From Actinobacteria bacterium HGW-Actinobacteria-6 (GTDB taxonomy: Bacteria; Actinomycetota; Coriobacteriia; Anaerosomatales; Anaerosomataceae): a stretch of 64,000 nucleotides of DNA. The position numbers and the translations under genes are program-made. The notes under the pieces were generated by a model, which was given only the letters and a program-made list of their open reading frames with translations, was not told where the DNA came from and ran no database searches. The DNA lies in assembly GCA_002841295.1 (NCBI GenBank), contig PHEU01000003.1, positions 1 through 64,000 on the forward strand, given 5' to 3'. How positions within the stretch are numbered: the stretch's first letter is position 1; each line of letters starts with the position of its first letter. This document shows, in pieces, positions 16,537-25,482 of this stretch.

Positions 16537-17748
16537 ATGACGGTTCTGCGCCTGATCGCCATCGCACTTATCTTTGTGCTCGCTGCGGGTGCGTGGTTCG
16601 TGCTCGCGGGCACCGTGGATTACCGAACCAACGACTCCAGCTCGGCTCTTGGTGAGCGAGTCGAAGGGCTCTGGGGAGGTCCGCAAGCGCAACTCGCACC
16701 AACATTTGCGGCGGAGGCGGCCGGTAAGCGCGGCGAGCTCGACGTGCTCGGCAGCGATATCACCGCCGACTTCAAGCTCGACCAGCGTCGCAAAGGGCTC
16801 CTGTGGTACGCGACGTATGCGGTCGATTTCAGCGGGGCCTACCGCGTGAAGAACACTGCGAGCACACCCGCCACGGCAACATTCGCGCTCGACTTCCCGT
16901 CCGCCGAAGGGCAGTACGACGGGTTCATCGTGAACGTAGACGGCAAGCCAGTGCCGGTCACGTACGCGGGCAGCTCGGCGACCGCTACGTTCCGGATGCC
17001 GGCCGGCGCCACGGCTCTCATCGAAACGGGCTACAGCACGCAAGGACTCGATAACTGGAGCTATGTTCCGACCCGCGACGGCGTGGGCGTTGTGAAGGAC
17101 TTCGCGCTCACCATGAAGACCGACTTCACTGATGTCGACTTCCCCGACGGTGCCGTCTCCCCCACCAGCATCGCCGGTCAAGACGGCGGCAAGACGATGA
17201 CGTGGAAGTACACCAACCTTGTGAGCGGACGTCCGATCACACTCACGATGCCCAAGCCGATGAACCCCGGCCCGCTCGCCACGCGCATCTCGGTGTTCGC
17301 CCCGGTGTCGCTACTCTTCTTCTTCGCGGGACTCGTGTTGCTCACGGCTACGCAGGGCATCCGGCTGCACCCGATCAACTACGGCTTCCTGGCGGCAGGC
17401 TTCTTCGCCTTCCACCTGCTCTTCGCGTACCTGGTCGACCGTGTCGACATCAACGTATCGTTCGCGATCGCCTCGGTGGCCTCCGTCGCGCTCTGCGTGG
17501 GGTACCTATGGATGGTACTTGGCGCGGGCAAAGCGCTCGTGGAGATCGCTGTGAGCCAGTTCGTGTTCCTGGTGCTCTTCAGCTACAGCTTCTTCTTTGA
17601 GGGGCTCACTGGACTGGCTGTGACCATCGGCTCAGTCATCACGCTCGGCTACTTCATGGCCAAGACGGCGCACGTGGACTGGGAGACCGTGTTCTCCAAG
17701 CCGAAGGATCTCCCGATTGCCGAGCCGTTCAGCAGCGGTCCAAGGTAA
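16537..17748 (+). CDS. creD: CreD-family inner membrane protein
   Basis: The 403-aa protein has an N-terminal helix, a large extracytoplasmic domain starting VDYRTNDSS, and a C-terminal block of about six helices beginning IRLHPINYGFLAAG, which aligns with the E. coli CreD block RLHPMQYLLVG. CreD is the effector of the CreBC system linked to envelope stress and beta-lactam tolerance; its biochemical function is unknown. The ATG at 16537 follows GGAGGGG. Its 3' end overlaps the convergent ATPase gene by 20 nt. Confidence 0.85.
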   Translation: MTVLRLIAIALIFVLAAGAWFVLAGTVDYRTNDSSSALGERVEGLWGGPQAQLAPTFAAEAAGKRGELDVLGSDITADFKLDQRRKGLLWYATYAVDFSGAYRVKNTASTPATATFALDFPSAEGQYDGFIVNVDGKPVPVTYAGSSATATFRMPAGATALIETGYSTQGLDNWSYVPTRDGVGVVKDFALTMKTDFTDVDFPDGAVSPTSIAGQDGGKTMTWKYTNLVSGRPITLTMPKPMNPGPLATRISVFAPVSLLFFFAGLVLLTATQGIRLHPINYGFLAAGFFAFHLLFAYLVDRVDINVSFAIASVASVALCVGYLWMVLGAGKALVEIAVSQFVFLVLFSYSFFFEGLTGLAVTIGSVITLGYFMAKTAHVDWETVFSKPKDLPIAEPFSSGPR

Positions 17749-20398
17749 TCTGAGTACGGTCCGGCGCTATCTGTGCAAGCAACTCCGCGGTGTCGGGGTG
17801 GCAGGTGAACAGCACGATCTGACGCTCGCGCGCAAGATCGGCCACCGCCATCGCGGCACCGCGGCGGCGCTCCGGATCCAGGTTCACGAGTACGTCGTCC
17901 ATGAGCAGCGGCAGCCCCGGCCCAACGTCGCCGAGCTGCGAGATAAGTCCCAACCTGAGCGCGAGGTAGAGCGCCTCGGCGGTACCACGTGAAAGCTGCG
18001 CGCTCTCTTTGGCAGCCGAATGGTCGTCGAAGACTTCAAGTCGATTGCTGCCGAGCGGGACGCTCAGCCCCACATAGCGATCGCCCGTCATGGTCCGGAA
18101 GATCTGCTCGGCCCGCTTCACGACCTCCGGCTGACGTTCGCGCTCGTAGCGCTCCTGCGCCCTGGAGACGATGCGGGCAGCCGTAGCCGTCACGACGTAG
18201 CGATCGACGGCATCTGCCAGGCGTTCGCGCACGGACGCTTCTCCGAGGCGCAGCTGCGCGCCGCGATCCTCGCTGGAAAGCGTGTCGAGCGTGCCTTGCA
18301 GCCGTGAGCGCTCGGCCGCGACCTCGTCGTAGACTGCGTCCGCGTCGCGGGACCCCGCCTCGGCAATCGCGAGCTGCTCTCGCAGTGCGTCGAGCGAGCC
18401 GTTCTCCTCGAGCCCGCGCTGCGCGAGAATCGCCATCGCCTCATTCTTGCTGCGAACGTGACGCTCTTCGGAGGCCTTGATACGCCCCGCGAGGTCGCGA
18501 ACGGTATCGTCATGTTGGGCATGTCGGGCGCCGGCTTCCCGGGCGGTAGCAAGCGCGTCCCTCAGTCTGCCGATAAGCCCCGACACGGCATCGGGTTCAA
18601 CCACGCCAAGCGTCGAGAACACCGAGCTCGCGACATCAGCGACTCGTACCGAGAATGCATCCACGCGTGCCTGAAGCGCTGTAGCTGCGTCGATCTTCGC
18701 CTGAAAATCGGACGACGCGCGACGGGCATCACGCACGAGCGTGATTGTCTGCGTGGCAGCGGCGGGCGTGGTGCCTGCAGGCAGTCCGGCCTCGGTCATT
18801 CTCGTGGCGAAGAGAGCCACACGGGTGGTGTACGTGTCGGCCGCAAGCGCGGCCTCGGATGTGGCGGCGTCTGCGGCAGCGCGGGAGTCCTCGGCAGCGC
18901 GCCACGCAGCACGCGCGGCATCAAGGGCACGACGCGAGCGGAAGGTGTCCACGCTCGTCGGGCCGAGCGCGAGGGGAACCGACTTGCCCTGCAAGAACCC
19001 GCGCAGGACGAAGAACGCACCGGCAAGCACGGGCACGACGGCGATGATGGCGACGACCATCTCACTCAGAATGAGCCCGGCCACCAGCGAGGCGAGACCG
19101 GCCAGCAGCATCACGAGCGCCGGGACATCGATTCGACTTTTGGTACCGGCGGAAGCGCCGGACTCTACTGCATCAAGCTCGGCTGCGAAATTATCGAGCA
19201 CGCGACCCGCATCGGGCCCGGGTGAGATGCCGAGTGGCTCGAAGGCAGAGTGCAACTGCGACTCCACCCGCATGGCGATTACCGAGAGACGCTCGGCTTC
19301 CCGCGCACGCGCATCCCGATCGGCTTCAAGGCGTCGAAGATCATCGCGCGCCTCCTCGACGGCCGCCAGTAGATCGGGGCCCGCTTCGAGCGCGAGTGCG
19401 CGCTCGGGAGGAATACCGGTCTCGGCAAGAGCTGCGGCCAGGGCGCGTTCGGCCTGCGATGCCTCCGCGGTGGCTTCACGCAAGTCCGCAAGGTTCTGTG
19501 CGTACACCGAGGCGTCACCCACGAGGGCGTCGATCTCAGCGGCCGCTGCAAGCACGCGGTCATCTGGCACCTCGCGCTGAAGCGCGTCTTCGGCGGTCTT
19601 GAGTTGACGACGAAGGTCGGTGAGCTCGTGGTCGCGCTCCTCGATCTGCGCGATCCGCTCTTCATAGCTGGACACAGCGCTCGCGAGCACGGCGTGCGCC
19701 GCCCGCCTGCCTGCACGCTCCTCTGCGGCCGCAGCCAGCCGTGCTTCAAGCGCAGAGAGCCGCTCACGATCATCGGCGAAGGCGGCGCCCTCGTCGCGTA
19801 TCGTTCGTATCTCGGCGCGGATGTCGCGCATCTCGGTGAGGAGCTCATTCACACGCTTAGAGCGTCCGCGCGGCGCGAAATACTCATCGGCCTCCCGCTC
19901 GAGCTGTGCGCGTACATCCTGCGGACTTGTGCGGAGCCCGACACTGGCGGCGTACAGACGCGCGATGATGTTGTCGTCAGAACTACGCTGCGACTCGATG
20001 GCGGCCATCTCGTCCAGCCCGAAGCCGAAGACGATCTTGTACGCGAGCGAGCTCACACCCTGCGTGAGTTCCGTGTGAAGCGCGCTTCGCGTGGCACCAG
20101 CGAGCGTGCGCACCGCCACAGGTCCGCCGTGCGGTCCCTCTGTCCGCTCGACGACCCAGCGGCCGTCGTCCTCCTCGAAGACAAGGCGTCCCGCCCGACG
20201 CCCGCTTGCCGGCGCGTACTGCGGCTCCTTCTCGCGAGCCGTCGGGAAGCCGTACAAGACATAGCGCGTGAGCGCGGTGAATGTGCTCTTGCCTGCTTCG
20301 TTCGGGCCGAGAACGACCGTGAGGCCGTCGCCGAAGTCACCGAGCGTACGCTCGGATAATGCGCCGAACGACGCTGCTTCGATTCGCCGGAGTCTCAT
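17729..20398 (-). CDS. AAA/SMC-like ATPase, YhaN/SbcC family
   Basis: The 889-aa protein has an N-terminal Walker A (VLGPNEAGKST) and C-terminal signature and Walker B motifs (QLSRGTAEALYLALRLG, LPLLMDDVLVNLDP), separated by long Ala/Arg/Glu-rich coiled coils. A central hydrophobic pair of segments (about residues 410-460) is typical of YhaN rather than SbcC. With the SbcD-like nuclease whose stop overlaps its ATG by 4 nt, it should form a Rad50/Mre11-type complex for DNA end processing. Confidence 0.85.
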   Translation of the reverse strand: MRLRRIEAASFGALSERTLGDFGDGLTVVLGPNEAGKSTFTALTRYVLYGFPTAREKEPQYAPASGRRAGRLVFEEDDGRWVVERTEGPHGGPVAVRTLAGATRSALHTELTQGVSSLAYKIVFGFGLDEMAAIESQRSSDDNIIARLYAASVGLRTSPQDVRAQLEREADEYFAPRGRSKRVNELLTEMRDIRAEIRTIRDEGAAFADDRERLSALEARLAAAAEERAGRRAAHAVLASAVSSYEERIAQIEERDHELTDLRRQLKTAEDALQREVPDDRVLAAAAEIDALVGDASVYAQNLADLREATAEASQAERALAAALAETGIPPERALALEAGPDLLAAVEEARDDLRRLEADRDARAREAERLSVIAMRVESQLHSAFEPLGISPGPDAGRVLDNFAAELDAVESGASAGTKSRIDVPALVMLLAGLASLVAGLILSEMVVAIIAVVPVLAGAFFVLRGFLQGKSVPLALGPTSVDTFRSRRALDAARAAWRAAEDSRAAADAATSEAALAADTYTTRVALFATRMTEAGLPAGTTPAAATQTITLVRDARRASSDFQAKIDAATALQARVDAFSVRVADVASSVFSTLGVVEPDAVSGLIGRLRDALATAREAGARHAQHDDTVRDLAGRIKASEERHVRSKNEAMAILAQRGLEENGSLDALREQLAIAEAGSRDADAVYDEVAAERSRLQGTLDTLSSEDRGAQLRLGEASVRERLADAVDRYVVTATAARIVSRAQERYERERQPEVVKRAEQIFRTMTGDRYVGLSVPLGSNRLEVFDDHSAAKESAQLSRGTAEALYLALRLGLISQLGDVGPGLPLLMDDVLVNLDPERRRGAAMAVADLARERQIVLFTCHPDTAELLAQIAPDRTQITLDRC

Positions 20399-21645
20399 CG
20401 GGCATCGCCCTCCAGAAGCCGGTCGAGCGCGAGGTCTCGTGCACGTGTGAGCACGTCCACAACGTCGGGCGCGAGGCTCGGGTCGGCGACGCGGTCAAGC
20501 AGCGCTGAGGCGATTTCGTCAACGAACGCCGCACCCTGATCGGTATCTGCAAGCAGCTCATCGGCAAGACGCACGACGTCTCCGGTGAAGTCCTCGGCAC
20601 TTCGAAGCGCGTCGATATCGATTGCCGGGCGGGTGCGGTCGCGCACACGGTCGATCCATGCCCATGGCTCGAAGCCGAGCGCCTCTTCGCGCGCATCGTC
20701 AACGAGCGCCGCGAGTGCGCCCGGTGCCTGTAGTGAAGCGTGCACCTCCGAGCGACCCGTGAGGTCGATGCGCACGATCACCGGTACGCTTGAGGCTGCC
20801 AGTGCGGCATCCATAGCAGCGGCAATCGCATCGCGAACGTCGTCGAGACGCGTCGCAGCGGTGAGGTCCGCCTCAGCTTGATGCCAGCCGATGGCAGCGA
20901 GCGGTAGGAACTCGGCGGCAACCACGCCGTCGTCGATGGTGACCTCAAAGCAGCCGCGCGGACCGGACTGTGTGGGGTCGAGCCCCTGCGGGCAGCCAGC
21001 GTAGACCGCAAACGGCGCTTCCGAGAGAATCTCAGGCTTGTGGATGTGCCCGAGCGCCCAGTAGTCCATGCCGCCGGAGCGCAGATCCTCAAGCGTGCAT
21101 GGCGCGTAGTCGTCGTAGCCGGGACGTCCGCCAACATTCGTGTGCAGGACGCCGATGGCGACGGTATCACCGATCTCTCGCTTGAAACCCTTGGCGAGGT
21201 TCGTGGTTTCTGCCGAGCGACGATAGCTGCGACCGTAGAGCGCACAGAGCGGCTCACCGTCGCGCTCGACCGCGAAGCGCTCGACGCGGTCGTCCGCGAA
21301 GACGGTGACGTTGCCGGGCATCGCGATACCCGCCGACCAGCCCGAAGACGGATCATGGTTGCCGTGCACGACGAACACTCGGATTCCCGCATGCTCGAGC
21401 GTTGAGGCCGCCTTGGCGAACGCAATCTGCGAGCGAACGCGTCGCTCAGCTTGGTTGTACACGTCGCCGGAGATCACGAGGAAATCGGCACCGCGCTCAA
21501 TGCAGAGGGCAACAAGCGACTCGAGCGCGCGATACGTACTGGAAGCAAGCGCATCGCGCACGCGCGCATCCTGCGCGTCGACACCACCGAACGGCGCATC
21601 GAGATGCAAGTCGGCTGCGTGTATGAAGCGAACAGGTCTGCCCAT
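20395..21645 (-). CDS. Mre11/SbcD/YhaO-like DNA exonuclease
   Basis: The 416-aa calcineurin-type metallophosphoesterase has the family motifs in order: FIHAADLHLDAPF, LVISGDVYN, VVHGNHDP and ALGHIHKPE. A C-terminal domain follows that probably contacts the ATPase. It is the nuclease partner of the overlapping YhaN-like gene. The ATG has GGAGGGC upstream. The promoter is not obvious. Confidence 0.88.
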   Translation of the reverse strand: MGRPVRFIHAADLHLDAPFGGVDAQDARVRDALASSTYRALESLVALCIERGADFLVISGDVYNQAERRVRSQIAFAKAASTLEHAGIRVFVVHGNHDPSSGWSAGIAMPGNVTVFADDRVERFAVERDGEPLCALYGRSYRRSAETTNLAKGFKREIGDTVAIGVLHTNVGGRPGYDDYAPCTLEDLRSGGMDYWALGHIHKPEILSEAPFAVYAGCPQGLDPTQSGPRGCFEVTIDDGVVAAEFLPLAAIGWHQAEADLTAATRLDDVRDAIAAAMDAALAASSVPVIVRIDLTGRSEVHASLQAPGALAALVDDAREEALGFEPWAWIDRVRDRTRPAIDIDALRSAEDFTGDVVRLADELLADTDQGAAFVDEIASALLDRVADPSLAPDVVDVLTRARDLALDRLLEGDAR

Positions 21646-21677
21646 CGGCCCTCCGTCAGTCTCCGGTTTCCCGGCAC

Positions 21678-21698
21678 CCCTCTATCCTATAGGGAGGG
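21678..21698 (-). terminator. Weak hairpin after bioY
   Basis: CCCTC/GAGGG arms flank an inner CCTATAGG palindrome in the 70-bp gap between bioY and the nuclease gene. No T-run follows on the minus strand, so termination here is doubtful. Confidence 0.3.
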
Positions 21699-21715
21699 TC
21701 TGACACAAGAAAGGC

Positions 21716-22261
21716 TCAGAGTGAAGGCAGTGTTCCCGCTTTGCGAATCGGTATCGCGAATCCAATGGCCACAGCGGCCTTGAGCGCGTCCCACGGCACG
21801 AACGGCACCACACCGAGCGCGAACGCCTTAGGCAGCCCCATGCCGGTCACAAACGACAGCTGGAGCCAGCCTACAAGGTAGATGCTCACGATGACGGTCG
21901 CGGATGCCGCGATGTACGCAGCCAACAGGCTGAAGCGTTTCTCGGCGATATGACGCACCCACGCGCCGAGAAACGCGCCGAGTATGAAGCCGAAGAGAAA
22001 GCCACCGGTCGGCCCCGCGAGCACCGCCAGGCCGGCTCTGCTACCGGCAAAGACCGGCACGCCGATCGCACCGATGAGCACATAGGTGCCGGTAGCTGAG
22101 AGTGCACCGACGGGTGACAACACGAGCGCCGCCAGCACAACGGCCATGACCTGCAGCGTGAGCGGCACCGTGCCGATAGGGATGCTGATGAACGCCGAGA
22201 CGGCGATGAGCGCTGCGACAAGCGCTGCGGTGACCGTCGTACGGGTGCGAGCGAAGTTCAT
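21716..22261 (-). CDS. bioY: Biotin transporter substrate-binding membrane protein BioY
   Basis: The 181-aa ECF-type S component has about six helices. The family motif region VFAGSRAGLAVLAGPTGGFLFGFILGA is intact, with SIPIGTVPLTLQ near the start. It imports biotin, alone or with an ECF energising module not seen here. AGGGGA precedes the ATG. A BirA-box-like dyad lies 12-42 nt upstream, and the window encodes a BirA with a DNA-binding domain, so biotin repression is likely. Confidence 0.93.
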   Translation of the reverse strand: MNFARTRTTVTAALVAALIAVSAFISIPIGTVPLTLQVMAVVLAALVLSPVGALSATGTYVLIGAIGVPVFAGSRAGLAVLAGPTGGFLFGFILGAFLGAWVRHIAEKRFSLLAAYIAASATVIVSIYLVGWLQLSFVTGMGLPKAFALGVVPFVPWDALKAAVAIGFAIPIRKAGTLPSL

Positions 22262-22272
22262 GTGTTCCCCTC

Positions 22273-22303
22273 GGCTGTTAACTACAATTCATTTGCGGTT
22301 TAC
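22273..22303 (-). promoter_or_regulatory. BirA-box-like operator of bioY
   Basis: On the minus strand the half-sites CAGTAAACC and AGTTAACAG are separated by 13 nt and match in inverted orientation at 6 of 9 positions. Known BirA operators read TTGTWAACC-N14/15-GGTTWACAA. Placement directly upstream of bioY supports the assignment. Confidence 0.6.
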
Positions 22304-22344
22304 TGTAGCGACGGCAAACAGTCCGGTCAACGCATTTCGGGGAA

Positions 22345-25341
22345 CTAGCGCGTGTAGGAGTGCTTCGCGCCGGCGGTGTGGCACGCGTTGGTGCAGCTGC
22401 CGTCATCGGGTGCATCCGGAAGCACGAATCCGATGTCGCTGCGGATGAGGCGCTCCTCGGTGGGAGAGCCGTGGCTCACATGGCAGGACGCGCACCCGAA
22501 CCCGTGCTCGCGCACGTGCAGTCCGTGCAGCTCGGGAGCCACGCCGGCGGTGTTGTAGAAGAAGCTGCCGGTGGTACCCGTATCGTCCACGCTTGTGTAG
22601 TAGACGGAGTACTTGTGGCACGAGTAGCAAAGCATGTCGGTGTCTGACGGGCTTACACCGAGATACGGCTTGAGCAGAATGGGCGCCTCGGCAGATGAAT
22701 GCGTGCCCACCGGGGTGGCGGGATCTGAGCTGCCGTGGCAATCCTTGCAGAAGAGCACGCTGTTGTTCGTCCAGCCGCCCGTGAAGGAGCCATTCTGCGC
22801 AACGGTCGCGCTCGCTCCCTCGACCGCATGCACGGACGCATTCTGATCGTTCACCTCAGCGGCAATATCGCGGCCGCCCTCAAGGTCGGAGTATGCCGAG
22901 TGGCACTTGAGGCAGACTTCGTACTCGTTCACGACCGGCTGCACATCACTGTACGTGATCGCGGCGCCGACTCCGGTGTTGGTGATCCCCGAGCCGAACA
23001 CGCCCTTCAGCCTACCGTACACGAGCGGTGCCGCCGCGACGGTTGCGGTAGCCTCGTGCGGATCGTGGCAGTCGGCGCACTCGACGTGGCGTGCGAACGG
23101 GGGCGTCTCGGTGGAGTTATGCGCATCGGCCACAGCGCTCACTGGATGGCGAGAGTAGCCCACCATACCGAGGTCCGCGATCGCGACCGCCGGCGGCATG
23201 CCCGCACGCTCGACGCCGCCGCCGGAGAAGGTGAGCGTACCGGCGAACGTGGTGCCGGCGACGTTGTGGTTGAAGATCTGAATGCTCGGCTCGGCGGCTT
23301 TCGCGACATCGCGGTCCCACCAGCCACCATTGCCAGCGACAAGCTCCAGTCGACCATCGCCGTCGATATCGCCGGCTGCCAGCGAACCGGTGCCGAAGCC
23401 TTTGCCGGTGTCGAAGCGCAGCGGAGCACTCAAGCCGGGGCCAGACTGCGAGAAGACGTTCACGGTACTCGTGCCATCAGCGCCGTAGACTGCCACTGAG
23501 AGCTCAGCTGTCGCACTGAACGGCAGCACGTCGGCTACGAGCGTGTCCCATGCCTGCGCGCCTGCCTCGGCGTTCACGCTCACATCGCCGAGAAGTGTGC
23601 CGTCTGCTGCAAAGATGGACACGCTGTCGACGGCATCGCCGCTGTTGGCGATGACGATCTCCACGCCAGCATCGGGCCAGACGTCGCCGATACTCGGCCC
23701 GCGTGGGCCGACCTTGGTGGCAGCAGTGTCAACGATACCAAGCGTGTCAGGCGCCGTCTCGGTCAGCAAGTTGTACTCGGGAACCGAGCTGTCCGTGATG
23801 ACAACGTCGTCAAACGCGGTGCCGGTGACTCCGCCGGTCGCGATGCCGGTGGGCGTGCCACCAACGACGACCGGGCCATCGACGAGCGTGAGTGAGCCGA
23901 GGCCATCCCAGCGGTAGATGTAGAGGTTGCCGGCGTCCGCATCGAGCGCGAGTACCTCGGGGAGGCCGTCGACGTCATCGAAGACATCGGCCACAGCAAC
24001 GAACTCGGCGGTGGCGGCGATCGCCTGGGTGCCTGGCCCGAAGTTGGTGGTGATGCCCTTGAGGTCGTCTTGGATGAACACCGTCAGGCGTGCCACGGCA
24101 GGATCGGCGACGATTACTTCAGCAGGGCCGATGCCGTCGATGTTGCCGGTCGCCATGTCCCCCACTCCGGCAGGCGCGCGGTATTCACGCGGCCCGCGGA
24201 TCGTACGCGGTGTGGTTGCAGTCGCCTCGGTGCCGTAAATCGCGACCCGGCCGAAGACCGCCGTCTCGGCGGCGGGCGAGATTGCTACGACAAGCTCAGG
24301 ATCACCGGCGGCACTCGCCGGATAGCCGAGCGAGGCAAGATCGGTCGCGGCGGGGCCGTCTGCGTCGTGGCAGCGATCGCAGAGGGTGCGACCGACCGCG
24401 TCAGCAAGCTTGGGGATTGCGTTACCTGTGCCATCGTCGCGCCCCATGGAGGCGTGGCATACCTGGCACTCACCGGTGAGCTGCGTGGCGTCAACAGCGG
24501 GCCACTCGCCGGCAATCGTCGTGACTGCCGAGGAAACCGCGTGCCCGGAGGTCGCATAGACCGCCGAACCGGGATACGTGCCTTGCGACGTAGGATGACA
24601 GCCGAAGCACAGGCGACGATCGTTCGCGGGTACGGTGAACGTCGTGGCAAGTGCCGGCGGGGTGATCTGGCCGACGATCAGCGGCGCGATGGCCGAGCCG
24701 TGCGCCACGTGGCAGACCGAACAGCGGACCTTGGTTCCATTGGCGGGATCCGGCAGCTGCGTGTAGTGGCCGGTCTGGCGGTAGATGGTAAGCCCGTCGA
24801 AAGTATCGAGCGGGCGGTTCGCGTGACAGGTGGTGCAGTATTCCTCGGCCTGGAATACGGGCGTACCTGAAGACATCCGCGAACGGAGCAGCTTGGGGAA
24901 CGGAGTGGTGCCACTGATCTTGTCGGCGCCGTGCGAGTCGTGGCAGCTGCTGCACTGCTTGACCGACGGACCGTACGGCGAGGCGACAGGCGCGAGCGTG
25001 TGCGCCGAGGTTGCGTTGAACGACGACTGGACATCCGTGCCCGAGCCGAGCGCCTCGAAGCCATGGCAGACGTAGCAGAGCTGCGTATCGCCGGTATCCG
25101 AGGGGACCGCGAGCGCGAGCGCGCTTGAGGTCATTTCCCAGCTATCGGTGGTCACTCGGCCAAAGGATCCGGGTGCACTGTGGGCGCGATGACACATCGC
25201 GCAGGTGTCGGTATCGAGGGTGGTAGCCACGTGAGGTGCCGTCTCGGCAAGGGCCACCGGGGAAGCCAAAAAGACGCACGCGAACGCGAACGTCAATGCC
25301 GCGGTGACCCTGCGGCGGCGATACCCCGGACGCCAGTCCAT
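22345..25341 (-). CDS. Exported 14-heme c-type cytochrome with an inserted FG-GAP/VCBS beta-propeller
   Basis: The 998-aa protein has a signal peptide (RRRRVTAALTFAFACVFLASPVALA). I count eight CXXCH motifs in the first third, a propeller-like region of about 400 residues without heme motifs (AAGDIDGDGRLELVAGNGG is an FG-GAP/VCBS repeat), then five more CXXCH and a final CX3CH (CTNACH). Several motifs are followed by xxH, as in doubled-CXXCH cytochromes. It is probably surface-exposed and carries electrons outside the membrane. The ATG at 25341 was chosen for its proximity to the signal peptide. It lies 141 nt downstream of the CWB2 gene stop. Confidence 0.85.
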   Translation of the reverse strand: MDWRPGYRRRRVTAALTFAFACVFLASPVALAETAPHVATTLDTDTCAMCHRAHSAPGSFGRVTTDSWEMTSSALALAVPSDTGDTQLCYVCHGFEALGSGTDVQSSFNATSAHTLAPVASPYGPSVKQCSSCHDSHGADKISGTTPFPKLLRSRMSSGTPVFQAEEYCTTCHANRPLDTFDGLTIYRQTGHYTQLPDPANGTKVRCSVCHVAHGSAIAPLIVGQITPPALATTFTVPANDRRLCFGCHPTSQGTYPGSAVYATSGHAVSSAVTTIAGEWPAVDATQLTGECQVCHASMGRDDGTGNAIPKLADAVGRTLCDRCHDADGPAATDLASLGYPASAAGDPELVVAISPAAETAVFGRVAIYGTEATATTPRTIRGPREYRAPAGVGDMATGNIDGIGPAEVIVADPAVARLTVFIQDDLKGITTNFGPGTQAIAATAEFVAVADVFDDVDGLPEVLALDADAGNLYIYRWDGLGSLTLVDGPVVVGGTPTGIATGGVTGTAFDDVVITDSSVPEYNLLTETAPDTLGIVDTAATKVGPRGPSIGDVWPDAGVEIVIANSGDAVDSVSIFAADGTLLGDVSVNAEAGAQAWDTLVADVLPFSATAELSVAVYGADGTSTVNVFSQSGPGLSAPLRFDTGKGFGTGSLAAGDIDGDGRLELVAGNGGWWDRDVAKAAEPSIQIFNHNVAGTTFAGTLTFSGGGVERAGMPPAVAIADLGMVGYSRHPVSAVADAHNSTETPPFARHVECADCHDPHEATATVAAAPLVYGRLKGVFGSGITNTGVGAAITYSDVQPVVNEYEVCLKCHSAYSDLEGGRDIAAEVNDQNASVHAVEGASATVAQNGSFTGGWTNNSVLFCKDCHGSSDPATPVGTHSSAEAPILLKPYLGVSPSDTDMLCYSCHKYSVYYTSVDDTGTTGSFFYNTAGVAPELHGLHVREHGFGCASCHVSHGSPTEERLIRSDIGFVLPDAPDDGSCTNACHTAGAKHSYTR

Positions 25342-25482
25342 TACACCATCCTGGATTGTCGTGTGCGGCGACGCGAATCTGCCGGAAACGCGCCGCACAA
25401 CCCCTTGGCAGAGTATACGACGAAGACGTCGCGCTCTGCACCCTCTAGCAGCGGAATTCTCTGCCTCTTCAACGGTTCCCGC

